Source: Alphaproteobacteria bacterium (GTDB taxonomy: Bacteria > Pseudomonadota > Alphaproteobacteria > Rhizobiales > Beijerinckiaceae). Taken from it: DNA of 62,525 bases. Positions within the stretch are counted from its first letter, which is position 1. Every line of letters starts with the position of its first letter. Shown piece after piece: positions 17,050 to 25,316 of this stretch. A model generated the notes under the pieces. The model saw nothing but the letters and a program-made list of their open reading frames with translations. It had not been told where the DNA came from and did not search any database. The stretch spans positions 1-62,525 of the forward strand of contig JAJPHH010000117.1 of NCBI GenBank assembly GCA_021325385.1. Direction: 5' to 3'. The position numbers and the translations under genes are program-made.

Positions 17050-17359
17050 CAGGTCCTCTCCCATGTACGTCGTTGTTTTGTCTTACGATTAAACGACAGC
17101 CTGACCGGATTGACAAGGGCCGCGGCAGCCGCGGCGCCCGACCCCGCCTGCCTCGCCGGCGGCTGAGAATCAGACTGGCAGACACGCGGTCGCGCCCCTT
17201 CGCCCGGGAGCCTGGACTTGTGGCGCAAGGCCCGCCGCTGATACGCTCCGGGCAAGGCCGGCGCGGAGCGAAGGCTTTCGCTCCGAAGCGCAACGCCATG
17301 AACATCCGGCCGTTTCAGAACGCCGCTTCGCGCGTTCGAACATGAGGAGGGAAGCCCCT
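17050..17359. promoter_or_regulatory. Divergent regulatory region between araC-type gene and binding-protein gene
   Basis: About 310 bp without a gene. A dyad GTCGTT (17069-17074) and AACGAC (17092-17097), 17 bp apart, lies just upstream of the regulator start and is a candidate operator. An aggagg site at 17345-17350 serves the binding-protein gene. No convincing -35/-10 pair was identified; the remainder is GC-rich without visible structure. Confidence 0.4.
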
Positions 17360-18634
17360 ATGCGTAAGGGAACTGGTATTGCGGCCGCGGCTGCGATCGC
17401 GGTTGCGTTCGCGGGGACCGGCGCGGCCAAATCCGCCGAGAAAATCAAGATCGGCGTCACCGCGACGCTCGAAGGCACATATACCGTGCTCGGCGAAGAC
17501 GGCATGCGCGGCTACGAGCTGGCGGTCAAAGCCCATAACGGCATGGCCGGCGGCAAGGAGATCGAGACGATCGTCGCCTCGACCGACGCCAGCCCGGATT
17601 CGGCGGTGCGCGCCGCCAAGAAGCTCGTCGAGCAAGACAAGGTCGACGTGCTGATCTCGCCGCTCTCCGGCGCCGAGGGCATCGCGGTCAAGGATTACTC
17701 GAAGACCCAGCCGCAGATCACCGTGATCAACGCCGCCTCGGGCGCGCTCGAGACGACCTATGTCGATCCCTCGCCGACCTTCTTCCGCTACAATATGGAC
17801 GGCGCGCAATGGCACGCCGGCCTCGGCGACTACATCTACAACGTCAAGCACTATAAGAAGATCGCGACCGTCGCCGAAGACTACGCCTTCACCTACACGC
17901 AGGTCTTCGGCCTCGCCCTCGAATATTGCCAGAAGGGCGGCGAGATCACCAAGCGCTTCTGGGTGCCGCTCGGCACCAAGGACTTCTCCTCGGTGATCTC
18001 GTCCCTGCCCGACGACGTCGACGCCATCTATCTCGGCCTCGGCGGCGCCGACGCGGTGAACTTCCTCAATCAGTACCAGCAGGCCGGCGGCAACGCCCAT
18101 CTGGTCGGCGGCTCGATCATGGTCGACCAGACCGTGCTGTCGTCGAAAGGCAAGGCCAAGGAGGCGCTGATCGGCACGGTCGCGGCGAGCGGCATGGCCG
18201 ACGCCGATCCGAGCCCGAAATGGCAGGCTTTCGTCAAGGCCTATCAGGACATGCCGAAGGAAGGCTATTTCAAGAACGCCTTCGCCAGCCCGTCCCTGCT
18301 CGCGATCAACTACTACAATTCGGCCGACGCCGTCTTCAAGGCGCTGGACGAAGTCAAGGGCGACTTGAGCGACGGCAACAAGAAGTTCCGCGAAGCGCTG
18401 AAGAGCATGGTGCTCGATGCGCCCAACGGAAAGATCACGCTCGACGAGAACCGCCAGGCCATCGGCACCAACTTCGTCACCGAAGTGGTCAAGGACGACA
18501 AGGGCGATCTCGTCAGCAAGGTGGTCAAGGTCGTGCCCGACGTCCAGCAGCGGCTCGGCTTCTCCAAGGAGGTCTTCGACAAGATCGGCCTGCCCGGCCG
18601 CGACAACCCGCCCTGCAAGAAGTCGTACCCTTGA
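17360..18634 (+). CDS. ABC transporter substrate-binding protein, branched-chain amino acid type
   Basis: 424 residues from ATG 17360, chosen because aggagg lies 9 nt upstream; an upstream ATG would add six residues. An N-terminal signal peptide (MRKGTGIAAAAAIAVAFAGT, then GAAKSA) directs export. The mature protein starts EKIKIGVTATLEGTYTVLGE, the type-I periplasmic fold of LivJ/amide-binding proteins. It is the only binding protein near the LivHMG-F genes and is transcribed divergently from them, so it is the likely ligand receptor. The ligand cannot be deduced from the sequence. Confidence 0.92.
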   Translation: MRKGTGIAAAAAIAVAFAGTGAAKSAEKIKIGVTATLEGTYTVLGEDGMRGYELAVKAHNGMAGGKEIETIVASTDASPDSAVRAAKKLVEQDKVDVLISPLSGAEGIAVKDYSKTQPQITVINAASGALETTYVDPSPTFFRYNMDGAQWHAGLGDYIYNVKHYKKIATVAEDYAFTYTQVFGLALEYCQKGGEITKRFWVPLGTKDFSSVISSLPDDVDAIYLGLGGADAVNFLNQYQQAGGNAHLVGGSIMVDQTVLSSKGKAKEALIGTVAASGMADADPSPKWQAFVKAYQDMPKEGYFKNAFASPSLLAINYYNSADAVFKALDEVKGDLSDGNKKFREALKSMVLDAPNGKITLDENRQAIGTNFVTEVVKDDKGDLVSKVVKVVPDVQQRLGFSKEVFDKIGLPGRDNPPCKKSYP

Positions 18635-18651
18635 TCTGAGGGTCCAATAAG

Positions 18652-18750
18652 CGCTCCGTCATTGCGAGGAGCGGAGCGACGAAGCAATCCATTCATAGAG
18701 CGCAGCGCTTTACGAGTGGATTGCTTCGCTTCGCTCGCAATGACGGAGCG
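18652..18750. repeat. REP-like palindromic element
   Basis: The arms begin CGCTCCGTCATTGCGAG (18652) and end with the exact complement CTCGCAATGACGGAGCG at 18750. The pairing continues through GAAGCAATCCA on both sides with a 4-base indel. It lies between two converging genes (the binding protein and the GST). RNA from it would form a long hairpin, so it may act as a bidirectional terminator. Confidence 0.85.
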
Positions 18751-18762
18751 GGACGCGCAAGT

Positions 18763-19398
18763 TCAGGGCGGCGCGAGCCCCTCGCGCGCGAACGCCTTGC
18801 GCACGGCGGGACGCTCCGCCATGCGGCTTGCATGCGCGGTCCAGTTCGGCAAATCGCGCCCGACATCGAAGCCGAGCGTCGGCCCCCGCCCCCAAGTCCA
18901 GAACACCAGAAGATAGGGATCGGCGACGCTGTAGCGCCCGCCCAGCGCCCAAGGTCCGCGCCCGATCTTCGCGTCCACGGCGAGCCACAGATCCCGGCAA
19001 GCCCGCTTCGCCGTCGCCGCGACGTCCTCGACCGCGCGCGCTTCGCTCGCATAGCGGTGCGGCCGGAAGGCGCGGCCGAACGCGACATGGACGGTCGACG
19101 ACAGCCAGGCCAGCCATTCCGCGCAGCGCGCCTCTTCGCGCGTGTCCCAAGGCCATAGGCCAGCGCCAGGATAGCGCGCCGCAACGAACCGCAGAATCGC
19201 CGGGCACTCGGTCAGAACCCAATCGCCCTCGACCAGCGCCGGCACGCGCCCCTTCGGATTGATCCTGAGATATTCGGCGCTGCTCTGCTGATTGGCGGAA
19301 AAATCGACCCGCGCCAGTTCGAACTGCGCTCCAGCCTCCTCCAGCGCGATATGCGGCGCCAGCGAACAGGACCCGGGGGAGTAGTAGAGCTTCAGCAT
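18763..19398 (-). CDS. Glutathione S-transferase family protein
   Basis: 211 residues. The N-terminal thioredoxin-like domain begins MLKLYYSPGSCSLAPHIALE, with the usual Ser in SPGSCS and the cis-Pro/Glu region GRVPALVEGDWVLTEC. The C-terminal helical domain contains GRYSVADPYLLVF, the N-capping box region. It is probably a cytosolic detoxification enzyme of the beta-class type. It has no operon partners. Confidence 0.92.
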   Translation of the reverse strand: MLKLYYSPGSCSLAPHIALEEAGAQFELARVDFSANQQSSAEYLRINPKGRVPALVEGDWVLTECPAILRFVAARYPGAGLWPWDTREEARCAEWLAWLSSTVHVAFGRAFRPHRYASEARAVEDVAATAKRACRDLWLAVDAKIGRGPWALGGRYSVADPYLLVFWTWGRGPTLGFDVGRDLPNWTAHASRMAERPAVRKAFAREGLAPP

Positions 19399-19474
19399 GA
19401 CGGCTTGCTCGGAAGGGTACGCCGCAAATTATACGCGGCGACGCGAAGCGCTTTCAACAATCCAACACTGAGCG

Positions 19475-19496
19475 GAGGCTCGGCTTGGCGAGCCTC
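19475..19496. terminator. Candidate hairpin after the helicase gene
   Basis: GAGGCTCG (19475-19482) and CGAGCCTC (19489-19496) form an 8-bp stem with a 6-nt loop, about 30 bp past the helicase stop on the minus strand. There is no T-run, so rho-independent termination is uncertain. Confidence 0.35.
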
Positions 19497-19523
19497 GCAC
19501 CGAATGCAGCCCGAGATGACGGG

Positions 19524-21605
19524 CTACAGCCTCGTTTTCAGCAAGTCGTCCAGAAACTCGGAAACAGGATCGACGCCGGACACCAACAGATGATCGCGCG
19601 CTCTTGTGCAGGCGACGTAAAGCAGGTGTCGCTCGGTGTCATAGACCTCTTCGAGATCGGAATCCTCGGAGACGCTTTCGATCCGTTCCTGGAGCGGAAC
19701 GATCTGGTCGTCGCAGGCCATGACCGCCGCCGACTTGAACTCCAAGCCCTTGGCGAAATGCATCGTGCTCAGCGCCACGGCGCCGCTCGTGACTTCGACT
19801 TTGTCGCTGATTTCAACGCTTTCCGCCCCCGCCGCCTTTAACGCCGCTCGCGCGCGCTCCAGTTGGCCCTCCGAGCGGACGAACACGCCGATTTCATGCG
19901 GCTGGCATCCCTCGCGCAGGCGCTGAGCGATCCACGCCCCGACTGCGGCCTGTTCCTTCTCTGGGCTGGCGAACGCCTCCACGATAGGCGGCGGGCCGTC
20001 GAACATCGACACAGTGCCGAGCCGACTCTCTGCATTTCCGTCGACGTCCGAGACGCTTGCGGGCAATAGCCGATCGGCATGCAGCCGTATTTGGTGCGAG
20101 GTCCGGTAGTTGACACGCAAGGTGAAGGATCGCCCGCGCACGTCGAGGCCGAGCGCCTTCCAGGAGAACGGTTGTTGGAAAATGCGCTGGCCGAGATCGC
20201 CGGTAAAGAAGAGGCCTTCAGGCCTGCCGCCGGCCAGCGCGGCGAGGAACCGCGCTTCGGCGACGCCGAGGTCCTGCGCTTCGTCGACGATGGCGAAATC
20301 GAACGGCCTCTCGCCTCCCGCCAGGCTCTCGGTCAAGCGGCCGAACACGTCGGCCCACGTCACCGCCTTCCTCTCGGCCAGACCCGCGCGCACGCGCTCG
20401 AAAATCGCCCAGACGCTTTCGCGCTGCTTGCCGCCGAGCCTTGTTTTCCGGCCGAGACGAGAGACGTCCCGATAGGCTTCCCAGGATTTCAACTGCCAGG
20501 CGTCGGCGACGTCGGTCCATTCGCCGTAGAGGAAATGCGCCGAGAACTTGTGTCCGGGAACCGCCGCCGCCGATGTCTCCAGGAGAGTCCTGATCAGCGG
20601 CGGCGCGGCGATGTTCGGCCGGCCGAAACGCTCCGTGTAGAGATCGCGTCCAAGCTCGGCGATCGCTTTTACCGTGACCCGCGCCGCGACCGCCGGCTCG
20701 TTGCCGATCAGGGTCGTCAGCCTGACGCGCAGCGCGTTGGCGAGCCCTTTCGAAAAGGTCGTCAGCAGCACGCGAGCTTCCGGATTGGTTCGCGCAAGAT
20801 GCGCCGCTCGGTGCAGAGCGACGATGGTCTTGCCGGTGCCGGCCGATCCGGAAATCCGCGTCGGACCGGAATAACGCCGCTCAACCAGCGCGGCTTGCGA
20901 CGGGTGCAGGAAGACCGCCCACTTCTCCCATGGGTATTCCAGCGCGCGCTGCAACTCCTCGACATTGCTGAGGATGCGGAAGCGGCGCTGCGCGTCGGGA
21001 TGCGCGAAAGGGTCGGCCTCCGCCGGCGCCGGCTCGGCGGGCGTAGGCTTCTCGCCGACGGCGAGCTTGAGAAGCGCCTCCTGCGCCTCCTGCGGCAAAT
21101 GCGCGATGACGTCGAACAGCGTGTCTTCCGTCGCGTCCCGCACATCGTTGACCCATTCTTCCGGGACGCCGAACGCCATCAATTCGAACTTGCGCAGATT
21201 GTCGAACAGTTTCGGCTTTGCGCCTTCTTCGTGCTCTTCGTGTCTTCGTGGTTCGATTTCACCACGAAGGACACTAAGAGCACGAAGCTCCACGAGTTGC
21301 ATTGCTCCCGTCGTCGGGTGGCGCTCGATCTTCCGCCGCTCCGCCCATTTGTAGGCCGCGTCGTGGTGATCGACATAGGCGAGAAGCAGGCTCGAGGCCG
21401 TGCGATGGACGATCAGGCGGATGTCGGCATTGACCCGCACCGACCAGAAATTCGCGTCCTTGGCGCGATCGAGCTTGTGGAACGAGAAGCCAGGCGCGGA
21501 CGGGTTGAGTTGCAGGTCGAAGGCCGTCATCTTCACGGCCTTCTGCTCCTGCGTCGTCAGCCGCCCGAGGCTGTCGGTGAAGGTGTCGGCGATGCGAAAT
21601 TCCAT
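19524..21605 (-). CDS. RelE/ParE-like domain fused to UvrD/Rep-type helicase
   Basis: 693 residues from ATG 21605; a start 42 bp further up would lie inside a palindromic repeat. Residues 1-92 look RelE/ParE-like (FWSVRVNADIRLIVHR, then LLLAYVDHHDAAYKWAERR). The superfamily 1 helicase core follows: Walker A GSAGTGKT (253-260), VDEAQD (440-445), GDLGQRIFQ, VNYRTSHQIR, STMHFAKGLEFKS and YVACTRARDHLL. All helicase motifs are intact, so it should be an active 3'-5' DNA translocase. Residues about 111-128 (VLRGEIEPRRHEEHEEGA) are encoded by a palindromic repeat inserted in frame. Next to a type III restriction-modification locus it is plausibly a defence helicase. Confidence 0.85.
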   Translation of the reverse strand: MEFRIADTFTDSLGRLTTQEQKAVKMTAFDLQLNPSAPGFSFHKLDRAKDANFWSVRVNADIRLIVHRTASSLLLAYVDHHDAAYKWAERRKIERHPTTGAMQLVELRALSVLRGEIEPRRHEEHEEGAKPKLFDNLRKFELMAFGVPEEWVNDVRDATEDTLFDVIAHLPQEAQEALLKLAVGEKPTPAEPAPAEADPFAHPDAQRRFRILSNVEELQRALEYPWEKWAVFLHPSQAALVERRYSGPTRISGSAGTGKTIVALHRAAHLARTNPEARVLLTTFSKGLANALRVRLTTLIGNEPAVAARVTVKAIAELGRDLYTERFGRPNIAAPPLIRTLLETSAAAVPGHKFSAHFLYGEWTDVADAWQLKSWEAYRDVSRLGRKTRLGGKQRESVWAIFERVRAGLAERKAVTWADVFGRLTESLAGGERPFDFAIVDEAQDLGVAEARFLAALAGGRPEGLFFTGDLGQRIFQQPFSWKALGLDVRGRSFTLRVNYRTSHQIRLHADRLLPASVSDVDGNAESRLGTVSMFDGPPPIVEAFASPEKEQAAVGAWIAQRLREGCQPHEIGVFVRSEGQLERARAALKAAGAESVEISDKVEVTSGAVALSTMHFAKGLEFKSAAVMACDDQIVPLQERIESVSEDSDLEEVYDTERHLLYVACTRARDHLLVSGVDPVSEFLDDLLKTRL
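21227..21287. repeat. Palindromic repeat, copy 1 (inside helicase gene)
   Basis: Arms of CTTCGTG-type heptads (left arm to about 21251, right arm CCACGAAGGACACTAAGAGC from 21262) around a short AT-containing loop. It is inserted in frame in the helicase coding sequence without breaking it. It belongs to the same family as the copies at 22553, 23067, 24838 and 25317. Confidence 0.85.
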
Positions 21606-21637
21606 TCCCCAGCCCTCAGCCCAATCAAGTCGGCCCG

Positions 21638-21745
21638 CCAGTGTCATTCCCGCGAAAGCGGGAATCCGGACAACCGCCGCGTCTCAAGCCTCCAGTGTCA
21701 TTCCCGCGTAAGCGGGAATCCAGACAACCGCCGCGTCTCAAGCCT
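21638..21745. repeat. Tandem 54-bp repeat, two copies, each with a REP palindrome
   Basis: Units 21638-21691 and 21692-21745 match at 52 of 54 positions. Each holds GTCATTCCCGCG, A or T, AAGCGGGAATCC, a near-perfect palindrome, followed by a 27-bp unique stretch. It is a recent tandem duplication in the gap between the methyltransferase and helicase genes. Confidence 0.9.
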
Positions 21746-21769
21746 GGCTCAGTCTGGATTCCCGCTTGC

Positions 21770-21879
21770 GAGCGTGTGAAGAAATCGTTTGTTCTTGGAA
21801 CGTCCCGGAATCGAACTGGAATCAAACGAGGGCCAACCGGAGAACAAAACCCAGGCAAGGGGGATTTCTTCACACGCTC
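21770..21879. repeat. MITE-like inverted repeat element
   Basis: A perfect 17-bp inverted repeat, GAGCGTGTGAAGAAATC at 21770-21786 and its complement at 21863-21879, encloses 76 bp. Outside it, half-REP sequences GGATTCCCGC and GCGGGAATGACA continue the symmetry to about 21750-21898. No transposase lies within it. With the tandem repeat it fills the 311-bp gap between the methyltransferase and the helicase. Confidence 0.75.
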
Positions 21880-21916
21880 TTGCGCGGGAATGACACGATC
21901 GGCTCACAGGACGCCA

Positions 21917-24817
21917 TCACTCCACCGCGAACACCTTCATCACCTCGTCGCCGAGATGATTGATCACCTTCACCGCGACCCGCCCGGAAGCGGGCTTTGG
22001 AAACGGCCGAGACGTGTCCGAGTGCAGGCTCTCCCACGCCTCCTCGTCGATCTCGGCTCTCAGCGTCGTCTTCAGCGCCTTGTAGGGATCGTTCGCGCCG
22101 AGGAAATAGGCGTGGCGGACGAAAAAGCTTTCTTCGTTATAATCGGTATCGAGCATCCACAGCGCGATCCCGTCCGTCCCTTCGGAGACGACTTCGCCGG
22201 TTTGCGGCTTGAACACGTCGACGCCGAAGACCTTGACGCGGATCATGGGGTTTCCAGAAGAATCTTGGCCCGCGTCCTCGATCTTGATGTCCGGTTCGCC
22301 GAAGACGACGAAGAGATTGCCCGCGGCGGTCGCCTTCAAGTCCCCGCCCATATGCAGGTCCGGGTTCATCCGCGCCTTCAGCACCGGCACGCGGCCGAGC
22401 CGGTCGAATTCGGAGGAATGGGCGTCGTAATTGAAGGCGCAGGCGATCAGCACGTCGAAGCCGGCGTCGCCCGCCTCGCGCGCCGCGGCGACCAGATCGG
22501 GCCGCGAGACCGTGCCGAATTCCGGGCCGATGAAGATTCCCGCGCGCATCTCCCTTAGCGTCCCTTCGTGTCTTTGTGGTGTTTTTTCACCACGAAGGGC
22601 ACTAAGATCACTAAGGTATGTCCCTTCGGCGCAGATATAATGCCCCGGCCAGCCGGTGAGGCTGTTGAAGACGATCCGGTCCTCCTTATGAGCCTGCTGG
22701 ACGCCCGCGGCTCTGAGGTTTTCGAGGATCATCTGGGCGAAGTCGGTCGCGACGTCGTCGCGGTCCGGCGCCTCGCGCTGGCCTTCGGACGCTTCGAGAA
22801 TGTCGATCAGCTCGTCGTTCCAATCGACCGCGAGCGTGCGATGCGGCGACAGGCTTTCGACCGTGAACGGCCCGGCGACGCGGATGCGGGAAGTGTCGAC
22901 GTAAGGCTTGTCGTAGAGAAACTCGAACTCGGCCTTGGCGGCGATCGAGGCGTCGATCTCCTTCTGGCGCGCGATCCGCGCCTCCCAGAATTGCGCGAGA
23001 AGCTTCTTCGCCTCCTCGCTCCAGCCCGCCGGCGCCTCGCGCGGAACCTCCCACTCCTCCAGTGTCCTTCGTGCATCCTTCGTGTCCTTCGTGTTTAAAT
23101 TTTCAACTCGAAGAACACTAAGTTCTTCACGAAGAGCACGAAGCTGCGGCTCCCACTTCTCCCAGATCACGTCGATCTCGGCATTGTTGGCGATCGACTT
23201 CAGCGTGATATGCGGCACGCGCTCATAGACGAAGCCGTGGCGGATGTCGCCGTGCGTCGGCGTCGATTTCGGCGCAGTTCGGGTGACCTCCGCCTCCTTG
23301 CGCTGCCCCTCGGGCGAGTCGGCGAGGAGGTAGTATGGATAGCGCGCGCCCATCAGCCGCGAACGGGCAAGCGCGATGGCGACGCGGCTCGTGTCGATGG
23401 TGATCCAGCGGCGGCCCCATTGCTCGGCAACATAAGGGGTTGTCCCGGAACCACAGGTCGGATCGAGCACGAGGTCGCCGGGGTCGGTGGTCATGAGGAG
23501 GCAGCGCTGGATAATCGTGGCGCTGGTCTGGACGACGTAAATGATGCCTGCCGCTCCGGCCACGTCGGTCCATATGTTAGAAAGAGGATACGCATAAAAA
23601 TCGTCGATGTACCGGACATAAGCAATCGTGTTCTTACGAGCCTCGATGCGGTCAGCTTTCGCGAGATTTGCAAGGCCGGACAGAGAGGTCTTCCAATTGG
23701 AAGTGGCTCCGGAGTGATATTCCTTTCCCTGGAAATTCCAACTCGCTGTTGTATTTGTACGGACTCCGCTCGAGATTAGACTTGTAAGCTGATACGCGCG
23801 CGCTCCTTGAGGCAGCTCGAATTCGCCTTCGCGTTCTTCGCGAGTAAGAATTCTCCTCTGTCCGTCACTTAGGGATAACCGATCGTAACGCTGCCCGCTA
23901 CCTTCACCGACCCCGAGCTCCTTGCGATAGTAGAGTTGCCGGTACTTAACTTTGTCCGCGGCTCTCGCATACCAGAGGATGTAATCGGAGACGTTAGGAA
24001 TAGCCGACGTTTCTTGCCCTCCCGTTTTCCGAAGGCAAATCAGAGAAATAAGATTTTCATCCCCAAATACCTCGTCCAGCACCGCCCGCACGCGATGCAC
24101 GTTTTCGTCGCCGATCTGGACGAAAATCGATCCCGATTCGTGCAGCAAATCGCGCGCAACGGTAAGCCTATCCCGCAGATAGGAGAGGTAAGAATGTATA
24201 CCATCCCTCCACGTATCCCGAAACGCCCGCACCTGCTCCGGCTCGCGCGTGATCTGCGCCTTGTCGCCGTCCTTCACGTCGCGTGATGTCGTCGACCATT
24301 GAAAGTTCGAGTTGAACTTGATGCCATAGGGCGGGTCGATATAGATGCATTGCACCTGCCCGCGTAAACCCTCGCGCTCGGCGAGGCTCGCCATCACGGC
24401 AAGCGAGTCGCCGACGATCATCCGGTTCGACCAGTGCAACGCGTGGCGATAGAACTCGGTGACGGCGTCGGCGTCTCGGAGGCCATTGAAATCGGCGAAG
24501 AGGTTCGGCTGCGCCTCCGCTTTTCCCTCCGCCCGCCTTTTCGTCTCGCGCCGCAGATCGTCGATGATCGCCTTGGGATGCACCTTCTCCTGGGTGAAGA
24601 TCACCGGCGCCTGGACGACGAGGTCGGACCAGTCCTGCTCGTCCTTGCCGCGCCAGACGAGCTGCGGGTCGAGATCGCGATTGCGCCGCTCATAGGCGAT
24701 CTGGACCGGCGCCTTTTCCTGCGCCTCCATCACGCTCTCGAACTCGGCCGTCGGATTGTTGAGCCGCTTCGCGCCTTTATGCTTCAGCGCCGCGACCTCG
24801 ATCGGCTTCTTCCCCAT
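21917..24817 (-). CDS. Type III restriction-modification DNA methyltransferase (Mod)
   Basis: 966 residues from ATG 24817, preceded by GAAGGAAG. DPPY (161-164) comes before the AdoMet motif DPTCGSGTT (452-460), the beta-class order of type III Mod enzymes, which make N6-methyladenine. The target-recognition region between them (about 255-440) is encoded by clearly lower-GC DNA than its flanks. The C-terminal half (about 560-966) is longer than in EcoP1-type Mod (about 650 residues) and contains two in-frame palindromic repeats. All catalytic motifs are present, so it is probably active. Its partner restriction gene lies upstream, separated by two small genes, and is frameshifted. Confidence 0.9.
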   Translation of the reverse strand: MGKKPIEVAALKHKGAKRLNNPTAEFESVMEAQEKAPVQIAYERRNRDLDPQLVWRGKDEQDWSDLVVQAPVIFTQEKVHPKAIIDDLRRETKRRAEGKAEAQPNLFADFNGLRDADAVTEFYRHALHWSNRMIVGDSLAVMASLAEREGLRGQVQCIYIDPPYGIKFNSNFQWSTTSRDVKDGDKAQITREPEQVRAFRDTWRDGIHSYLSYLRDRLTVARDLLHESGSIFVQIGDENVHRVRAVLDEVFGDENLISLICLRKTGGQETSAIPNVSDYILWYARAADKVKYRQLYYRKELGVGEGSGQRYDRLSLSDGQRRILTREEREGEFELPQGARAYQLTSLISSGVRTNTTASWNFQGKEYHSGATSNWKTSLSGLANLAKADRIEARKNTIAYVRYIDDFYAYPLSNIWTDVAGAAGIIYVVQTSATIIQRCLLMTTDPGDLVLDPTCGSGTTPYVAEQWGRRWITIDTSRVAIALARSRLMGARYPYYLLADSPEGQRKEAEVTRTAPKSTPTHGDIRHGFVYERVPHITLKSIANNAEIDVIWEKWEPQLRALREELSVLRVENLNTKDTKDARRTLEEWEVPREAPAGWSEEAKKLLAQFWEARIARQKEIDASIAAKAEFEFLYDKPYVDTSRIRVAGPFTVESLSPHRTLAVDWNDELIDILEASEGQREAPDRDDVATDFAQMILENLRAAGVQQAHKEDRIVFNSLTGWPGHYICAEGTYLSDLSALRGEKTPQRHEGTLREMRAGIFIGPEFGTVSRPDLVAAAREAGDAGFDVLIACAFNYDAHSSEFDRLGRVPVLKARMNPDLHMGGDLKATAAGNLFVVFGEPDIKIEDAGQDSSGNPMIRVKVFGVDVFKPQTGEVVSEGTDGIALWMLDTDYNEESFFVRHAYFLGANDPYKALKTTLRAEIDEEAWESLHSDTSRPFPKPASGRVAVKVINHLGDEVMKVFAVE
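22553..22616. repeat. Palindromic repeat, copy 2 (inside Mod gene)
   Basis: CCTTCGTGTCTTTGTGGTG, six T, then CACCACGAAGGGCACTAAG: two complementary arms around a T6 loop. It encodes about LSALRGEKTPQRHEGTLRE in the methyltransferase, in frame, and matches the phase used by copies 1 and 3. Confidence 0.85.
23067..23143. repeat. Palindromic repeat, copy 3 (inside Mod gene)
   Basis: CTTCGTGCATCCTTCGTGTC and following bases pair with a right arm ending CTTCACGAAGAGCACGAAG at 23143. It encodes about LSVLRVENLNTKDTKDARR in frame, with the same LS(V/A)LRxE start as copies 1 and 2. Confidence 0.8.
23485..24070 (-). other. Low-GC segment encoding the Mod target-recognition domain
   Basis: Base composition drops visibly here to near 50% GC compared with the flanking Mod coding sequence, with AT-rich runs around 23580-23640 and 23990-24070. 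The segment maps to residues about 250-444, between the DPPY and AdoMet motifs, where type III enzymes read their target. This suggests that the specificity domain was replaced from another source. Boundaries are by eye. Confidence 0.7.
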
Positions 24818-24837
24818 ACCCCTGCTTCCTTCGTATT

Positions 24838-24914
24838 CCTTCGTGTCCTTCGTGTCTTCGTGGTGAAATTTCGCAATCAGCAATTTTCACCACGAAGACA
24901 CAAAGGACACGAAG
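24838..24914. repeat. Palindromic repeat, copy 4 (between GxxExxY and Mod genes)
   Basis: CCTTCGTGTCCTTCGTGTCT continues into TCGTGGTGAA and pairs with TTCACCACGAAGACACAAAG and GACACGAAG, ending one base before the GxxExxY stop codon. The left end runs into the GAAGGA ribosome binding site of the methyltransferase, so the repeat may supply that site. Confidence 0.88.
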
Positions 24915-25307
24915 TCAGAGCACCATGCGTTTGAGTCCCTGCTTGAACAGCGGGACGTTGAAATTCATCAGGAAGCCGAGCCGGCAGCCGGACAGCTTCA
25001 GATAGGTGAGCAATTGCGCCTGATGGATCGGCGCGAGCGCGTCCACCGACTTCACTTCGATCACGATCGCGCCAACGAGCAGGAGATCGATGCGATAGCC
25101 GGCGTCGAGCTTGACGCCGTCATAGACGATCGGCAGCGCGACTTGTTGACGAACTTCGACGCCGCGCTGGCCCAGCTCGTACGCTAGACAGTGCTCATAC
25201 GCCGATTCGAGAAGGCCCGGGCCTAAAGCCGTATGCACCTTCAGCCCTGCGTCAACCGCGCTGCGGGCGATAGCTTCAATTTCCGGGGGGATAGGTTCGT
25301 GCTCCAT
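24915..25307 (-). CDS. GxxExxY protein
   Basis: 130 residues from ATG 25307. It shows the family signature GPGLLESAYEHCLAYEL at 29-45 and, later, KLDAGYRIDLLLVGAIVIEVKSVDAL, which resembles the acidic core and K of PD-(D/E)XK nuclease-like folds. Members are small and widespread, are commonly flanked by the same kind of CTTCGTG palindromes, and have no settled function. Copy 5 of the repeat lies just upstream and its end contributes GAAGAGAG as a ribosome binding site. A nuclease-like role is inference. Confidence 0.88.
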   Translation of the reverse strand: MEHEPIPPEIEAIARSAVDAGLKVHTALGPGLLESAYEHCLAYELGQRGVEVRQQVALPIVYDGVKLDAGYRIDLLLVGAIVIEVKSVDALAPIHQAQLLTYLKLSGCRLGFLMNFNVPLFKQGLKRMVL

Positions 25308-25316
25308 AGGTGCTCT

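Noticed and set aside
21638-21745. Possible start of a CRISPR array
   Set aside because: Only two units, head to tail with no spacer between them and with an internal REP palindrome; no cas genes are nearby.
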